Positions 58,230-64,000 of a stretch of 64,000 nucleotides of DNA are shown piece after piece (positions within the stretch are counted from its first letter, which is position 1; every line of letters begins with the position of its first letter). Source of the DNA: Asterias rubens (taxonomy: Eukaryota; Echinodermata; Asteroidea; Forcipulatida; Asteriidae); the NCBI RefSeq assembly GCF_902459465.1, contig NC_047075.1, forward strand, positions 12,393,119 through 12,457,118, in the 5' to 3' direction. The notes under the pieces were generated by a model. That model worked only from the letters and a program-made list of their open reading frames with translations. It was not told the DNA's origin and ran no database searches. Made by a program: the position numbers and the translations under genes.

Positions 58230-60717
58230 TTACCATCTGTCTCTGTATCTCGCCGGTGGCCGCCTCTCTCTGTGACTGCGACGCGCCCCGGACTTCTCTT
58301 GTTCCATTTGCTCATCATCTTTCTCGAGAGTATCTTCTTCACTCTCAACTAACTGGTTTCTCGGCAAAGACTTCTCTCTATTTGTCTCTTCCATCGTCTC
58401 CATGGTTTCTTTATCTTGATCTAGACTTTTATGATCATCATGCCGTTTTTCTGCATCATCTTCACTTCCATTCACCGTTGCTGGAGTCCTTGTCCTTGTC
58501 GTGTCTTGATACCACTTTGGCGCATTCTCTCCAGTATAAGGTTTCAGTCTATTGTAGTGTACAATTCTCGGCTTTCCTTTTGCTCCTTTCTGAATTCGAT
58601 ACGTGACGTCACTCATACGCGTTGTTACAACATATGGTCCATCCCATGGTAATTGAAACTTGGGACAATGACCTTGTTTTCGTTTAGGGTTATACAGCCA
58701 GACTGCATCTCCTCTGTTGTATCCCCCACGATCTGCTTTGTGGTCATAGTTAAGTTTCTGTCTGTCACTTGCTATTTGAAGGTGTTCTCGTGCATATTGA
58801 TGGACTTGCTCCATACATTCTTGGTGACGAGCTATATATTCAGTTTGATTTTCTTGAAGGTCATTCTTCGGTCTCTCAATGAGTAAATCGACCGGGAATG
58901 TTGCCTCTCTTCCTATCATTATCTCATTAGGTGTATAACCGGTTGGCGGATCTATAGGCCATCATGACATATGGCAATTAGATGTCCCAGTCTCTCTGAT
59001 TACTGTCTACAAACATGGCTAGCATGCTTTCAATGGTTCTATTTGCCCTTTCAATCATTCCATCAGATTGAGGGTGAAGCGCTGACGTTCTTGTTTTATC
59101 AATGCCAAGTAGATTGCATATTTCTTTGAAAAGGTGAGACTCAAAGTTTCTCCCTTGATCTGTATGGAGCTGCATTGGGACTCCATATCTGCAGACGAAC
59201 TGTTCAACAAAAACCGTCGCTATGGTAGTGGCTTCCTGATTAGGTATTGCATAGGCCTCGGTCCACTTTGTAAAATAGTCCCCTATGACCAAAATATATC
59301 GGTTGTCTCGATCAGTCTGGGGTAGTGGACCTAACACATCCATAGCTACTCTTTCCATAGGTGCTCCTACGTTATAGGTTTTCATTGGGCCTCGACGTGT
59401 CTTGTTCAGAGACTTTCTTGATGCACACTTGTCGCTAGTTGAGACGATGAGATTCACATCTCGTTGCCATCTGTTCCAGTAATACCTGCATCTGACTCTG
59501 CCCCTTGTTTTGTTTTGCCCAAGATGACCACAGGTTTTGTCGCTATGTAATCTTGTTACTAGAGTCCTCCTTAAGCTCTTTGGAAGAACGATCTGCCACT
59601 TGATGTTATCGCCGGCTAAGGTTTCCCATCGTCGGCATAGGACGCCGTCCCGAATGTGCAACCGGTCACATTGTGACCAGTAGCTCTTTACTTCGGCACT
59701 TTCAGGTGAAGCATCAGCCCACCGTGGCCGCTCAGTTGAAGTTTCTTTCCATTGGAGTATCTTGCAGATACTCTCGTCTTTTCTTTGTGCGTCTTTAAGT
59801 TCCACTTTTGTTATTAGTTGTTCCTCGCCATTGTTTTCTTCACTTGTTTGGTCTTGAGCATGTGACGTGACGATTCCACAAAATGGTTTGCCAGCTAACT
59901 CAACAGGTGCCTGAACAGGTGTGCTGTTTATAACTGGTCCTGTACTTTCACTTGTTCTGTTGTGCTGTCGGGGCTTCCTCATGCTGTACTTTATTTCCTG
60001 TGCTGCACTGTATTTATCTGTCTTGTCACACTGTTTGCATTCATTGGCACAAGGTTTTCTTGACAGACCGTCAGCATTTCCATGCTGCTTACCAGGACGG
60101 TGTTGGATTTCGAAATCATAGGTGCTCATCAGTTCCAACCATCTTGCTGTCTGACCTTCCGGGTTCTTTAAATTCATTAGCCACCGAAGTGCTCGGTGAT
60201 CTGTCCGGATGAGAAATTTCCTGCCATACAAATAGTGATGAAAATGTTTGGTGGACGCAACCACTGCGAGTAATTCCTTTCTTGTCACACATTATTGTCT
60301 CTCTGCTTTAGCCAAGGATCTGCTGTAAAATGCGATGACTTTCTCGTTTCCATCCTGAACTTGTGATAACACTGCTCCTACACCTTGATTACTTGCATCT
60401 GTGTCTAAAATGAATGCTTCGTCAGTCGATGGGTACACCAGTATTGGAGTAGTTGTCAAATCTCTCTTGAGTCGCTGGAATGTCTCTTCACATTCCTTTG
60501 CCCACACAAAATTAATTTGTGTCTTCTCTGTTAGGCGGTGCAGAGGTCTTGCAATTTCGGCGAAATTTCTGACAAATCGTCTGTAATATGACCAAAGTCC
60601 GAGGAAACTTCGAACTTCAGTCACTGTTTTAAGGGTGAGCCATTTCTGAACTGCCTCTGTCTTGACCGGATCTGTCTGTATTCCTTGACTTGAGACGACA
60701 TGTCCCAAAAATGTCAC
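58230..60717 (-). pseudogene. Ty3/Gypsy pol, element 2: RT end, RNase H, integrase, GPY/F tail
   Basis: Minus strand: RT thumb/connection 'VTFLGHVVSSQGIQTDP' and 'FLGLWSYYRRFVRNFAEIA' (60717 downward), RNase H 'FILDTDASNQGVGAVLSQVQ', a TAA in place of a Tyr codon near 60290, then 'CVTRKELLAVV'. The integrase follows (58978-60200) with 'CGHLGQNKT', 'VIGDYFTKW', 'HTDQGRNFES' and 'QSDGMIERANRT'. The frame stops after 'QRDWDI', a few bases are missing, and the tail resumes at 58919 with 'GYTPNEIMIGREATFPVDLL', a GPY/F module ('LPWDGPYVVTTRMSDV') and a basic end at 58230. The upstream half lies at 62519-64000, separated by a LINE. Confidence 0.9.
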
Positions 60718-60728
60718 GCTCTGCTGGA

Positions 60729-62470
60729 AGAGATAATAATAAATAATAATAATAATGAGAACTTATAAAGTGCACAAATCCATCAAAGTGCTCATGGCGC
60801 TAAATACAAAGAATAATATTTACATGTACAATAACCAAAATTGAAACGTTAGCCTAAGCCAAGAAGAAATCCAGAACATGTTGAAGAGAAATACAATACA
60901 AATGCAATATCAAAGAAAACATCGAAGGGTAGAAATCAAACCATTTTCTCAAATACTTGGTTGAAAAGATGTGTCTTAAGATTTTTCTTAAATTGTGTTA
61001 AAGAAACAGATGATTTTACTAATGCTGGCAATTTGTTCCATAGGCGTGGGGCAGCATGTGAGAAAGATCGGTCTCCCCATGAATGATTGGATATGGGCTC
61101 AATAAGGAGACTAGAATTGTAAGACCGGAGTTTGCGAGGAGGATTGTTTGGTTTGAGTAGATCATCAATATATGCAGGGGCATTGTTGGTGAGTGATTTA
61201 TACACAAAAAGCAGAAGTTTATACTTAACTCTACTGCTTATGGGTAATCAGTGCAATTCTTTCAAAATCGGAGTTATATGACAGGACTTTTTATTTAAGG
61301 TGATAACACGAGCAGCATAGTTCTGAATACGCTGAAGTCATTCAATTTGAGTATTAGGAAGACCATATAGAAGTGAGTTGCACATGTCAAGTCTGGAAAC
61401 GACGACGGAGTGGACTATTTGCTCAGTTGCTTTTTGTGTTAAATATTTCCTCACTTTGCCTATGTTACGAATGTGAAATGTTGTAGAACGTGCAATACTA
61501 GAAATATGTGAATTAAGTGTCATGAAAGAGTTGAAGATCACACCAAGATTACGAGCTTTGGTAACAGCGGTAACTTCGGAGTCACCTATATTAATATGGG
61601 GAATAGTAACTTTAGAGAGTTGTTGGCATGAACCAAGTATCAAAAATTCAGTCTTGTTATCATTAAGTTTAAGGAAATTGTCTTGCATCCAAACACGAAT
61701 TTCACCAACACACGTTTCAATACGACTGATGCTCTCATCAGCAAAATGTTTGGATGGTTTAAAAGAGAAATACAACTGAGTGTCATCAGCATATACATGA
61801 TAGTTTAGTTTGTGTTTCAGGATGATGCTATGAACTGGGTAGGTGTACCACAGCGGTCCAAGAACCGACCCCTGAGGGACTGAAAAATCATGAACAACTG
61901 GGTCCGATGTGGAATTGCCAATGCGTACACGTTGTGGTCTGTTTTGCAAATAGGATTGGCACCATATAAGGGCATTGCCCTGTAAACCAATAATATCACG
62001 TAGTCTCTTGAGCAAAATAGTGTGATCCACGGTGTCAAAAGCCGCACTTAAATCAAGCAGAATCAGGGCAGTCACATGGCCTTCATCCATAGCACATAAA
62101 ATGTCATTTTGCACCCGCAGTAGTGCCGATTCAGTGCTATGCTTGGACCTGTACGCTGATTGAAATTTATCAGCAAGGCCAGAGTCAGAGATAACAGTAT
62201 TCAATCTGGAGGCGACTATGCGCTCAATGGTCTTGCCATTAAACTTCAAATTAGCCATCGGTCTGTAGTTAGACAAAGTCTCAATATCTAAACCTGGCTT
62301 CTTGATTAGGGGACGAATGTAAGCAGTCTTAAGACTGTCTGGAAAATGACCTTGTTCAAAGGACTTGTTCACAATAGTAGTAATAAGAGGTGCTAGAATT
62401 ATAATACACCTTTTAAGAAGATGTTTAGGTATGGGGTCCAGTTCACATGATTTAGAAGGAGAACTACTTA
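60729..62470 (-). mobile_element. 5'-truncated CR1/L2-type LINE inserted in Gypsy 2 RT
   Basis: The minus strand holds an RT open from the junction to 61338: 'IRPLIKKPGLDIETLSNYRPM', 'QSAYRSKHSTESALL', 'LILLDLSAAFDTVDH', 'VPQGSVLGPLW', 'YHVYADDTQLYF', then the C-terminal segment after a break, 'SYNSSLLIEPISNHSWGDRSFS' and 'APRLWNKLP' (60936-61205). The 3' end has 'gcactttataagttctcatt' and an (ATT)n tail at about 60730-60755. ATCT appears at both junctions. It is in the same orientation as the host element. The catalytic YADD is intact, but the 5' third including endonuclease is absent. Confidence 0.88.
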
Positions 62471-62624
62471 GATGACACTTCTTTGGACTCAACTTAAGGC
62501 CAGCTGTCCGGAGACGCGTCAGTACTTCCTGTAATCTTTGCAGGGATGATTGGAAATCGTTTCCATAAACGATGACGACGTCAATATACAACAAGCATGT
62601 CTGCCAATGCATTCCTGATAGCAC
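61338..62624 (-). pseudogene. Fused Gypsy-RT/LINE-RT open frame (insertion chimera)
   Basis: One uninterrupted minus-strand frame of 428 codons begins in the Gypsy RT ('LLYIDVVIVYGNDF' to 'LSPKKCHL') and passes without a stop into the LINE RT ('SSSPSKSCELDP' onward). The fusion is a by-product of the nested insertion, not a natural domain arrangement. The Gypsy part carries YIDV where YIDD/YLDD is expected, so its second catalytic Asp is Val. Confidence 0.85.
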
Positions 62625-64000
62625 GATCGCTCCATCAAACCTTCAAAAGTGGCGGGCGCATTACATAAACCAAATGGCATCACTTTGAATTCGTAGAGCC
62701 CTTCTTTGGTTATAAAAGCCGTTTTCTCTTTATCTTTCTCCGCCATCTCCACCTGCCAATACCCACTTGCTAAGTCCAGCGTCGAAAACCACTGAGACCC
62801 GTCTAGAGTGTCCAGTGAGTCATCAATATTTGGTAAAGGGTATGAGTCTTTGATTGTGGATGCATTCAATTTACGATAATCTACGCAAAATCTTATCGAC
62901 CCGTCCTTTTTCTTTACTAAGACAATGGGCGAAGCCCAGGGACTAGATGATGGTTCAATCACCTCGCGCTTTAACATCTTGTCAATTTCTTCTTTTGCTA
63001 CATTTCTTTGATGGATTGGAAGTCTTCTTGCCGGTTGTCTGATAGATCGTGTCTCACCAGTATTTATTTCGTGCTTGACAATAGATGTCTTTCCAAGATC
63101 ACTTGAGTCTTTGGCAAAAACATCTTGAAATGCTGTTAAGACGCTTGATAATTTCATATTTTGCCTTTGATTCAGTCTTGCACCACTGTTCTTGAATAAT
63201 TCAGTTAGATGTTCTGGAATTTCTTGATCCAACGTTTGCTTGTGCTCTTGTAATACAGTTACACGACGTCTATCCTTTCCTTGAACTATTTCCTCACTTT
63301 CTACGGGTTCACATGTGGCTAACACTGCACCAATGGTTTCATCTTTAAAATTGAGGACTCTGATCGGTACCAACTCTTGTTGAACGTCAACCAAGGTTTT
63401 GGCAACCATGACCTCGTGATTTCTGACGAATCTTGGCTCAGGTTCGACAATGCCAAACTTTGAATTTCTATCTGTGTTTCAGCTTGCCAGGTAGCAATAT
63501 CTGTTCTCCTGCTTTAATTGTAACACTTTGGTCGGCTATCACTCGGGTACACTTTTCAAATGCAGACGCCCGGTAAACATGACATTTCACTTGCTGGCCT
63601 CCAATCTGCATTTCGCCTTTTCCCAAATTCAGCGAACAGTTGTACATTTCAAGGAAGTCGTAGCCCAGAATTCCCTCAGGCTCGATGTCGGCGAGGTATA
63701 CGTCCCGACTTATTACTTTACTTTGTTCACCAATTTGAAATTCCAGCTCGAGTCGTCCTCGTCCCAAACAAGGAGCGAGCTCTCCATTGGCCATGGCCAC
63801 TTTGACGTCAGTCGAATCTAGTTGTGGTCTTGAACTTTCGGCAATCTTGTAATACATATCTGGGCGGAGGAAAGTCAAGCTTGCCCCCGTATCCACTAGA
63901 AAATTTGCTTGAACACCATCAACTTGAACAGTTACCTCTATGCCTTGATTAATTACAGCACGTTTTACCGAGGAGGGTTTGCTTACTGTTGGTCCATCTG
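62519..64000 (-). pseudogene. Ty3/Gypsy pol, element 2: protease and first half of RT (runs off the window)
   Basis: The minus strand enters from beyond 64000. The protease has 'FLVDTGASLTFLRPDMYYKIAE' with an intact DTGA near 63895, and 'GILGYDFLEMYNCSL'. A one-base shift near 63470 separates it from the linker and RT (62519-63409): 'IDKMLKREVIEPSSSPWASP', 'VLVKKKDGSIRFCVDYRKLN', 'LDLASGYWQVEMA', 'MPFGLCNAPATFEGLM'. A second shift near 62632 leads to the chimeric frame. Conserved blocks are nearly complete, so this copy is younger than Gypsy 1. It is still inactive because of the shifts, the YIDV change and the LINE insertion. Confidence 0.9.

Overview
This is eukaryotic DNA: spliced reading frames with GT-AG introns, several transposon superfamilies, satellite arrays and no operon-like layout. 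The repertoire (P/THAP9-like, hAT, Chapaev-like with a RAG1-type RING, Ty3/Gypsy, CR1-type LINEs, mariner, TTAA-site MITEs) suggests a marine invertebrate. A MITE at 52011-52391 resembles repeats I associate with sea stars, so an echinoderm is my best guess. That is inference and I cannot test it here. I find no host gene I can defend. The window is intergenic, transposon-filled DNA.

Layout. 1-16 kb: minisatellites, MITEs, a 15-bp minisatellite (4.2-4.9 kb), an 890-bp terminal-inverted-repeat element (5040-5929), a LINE 3' end (9.5 kb), a G-rich tract (10.0-10.5 kb) and two tandem arrays (10.57-11.76 kb). 16.06-28.86 kb: a four-level nest. A LINE reverse transcriptase is split by a P element (16687-28481). 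The first intron of the P transposase holds a second DNA transposon (17121-23928) whose ten-exon gene has RAG1-type N-terminal zinc modules, a RING finger and a transposase-like C-terminal half. A 180-bp MITE (22801-22980) sits inside that. 28.9-37.8 kb: satellites, a long inverted-repeat pair and fragments of a zinc-finger gene. 38.05-41.78 kb: a hAT element whose two-exon transposase looks intact. 42.5-46.8 kb: a decayed Gypsy element on the minus strand. 47-57 kb: fragments of an unnamed transposon protein family on both strands, a deleted hAT, two related TTAA MITEs, a Transposase_21-like (CACTA-type) remnant and a mariner. 57.1-64.0 kb: a second minus-strand Gypsy, interrupted by a same-strand LINE.

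How the parts relate. The nesting gives a strict order of insertion: LINE, then P, then the RAG1N element, then the MITE. The disabling mutations agree, with about six frameshifts in P, four lesions in the RAG1N gene and none seen in the separate hAT. The most interesting object is the RAG1N element. It carries on one mobile element the zinc/RING half of RAG1 and a RAG1-like core layout, with both ends and a target duplication visible.
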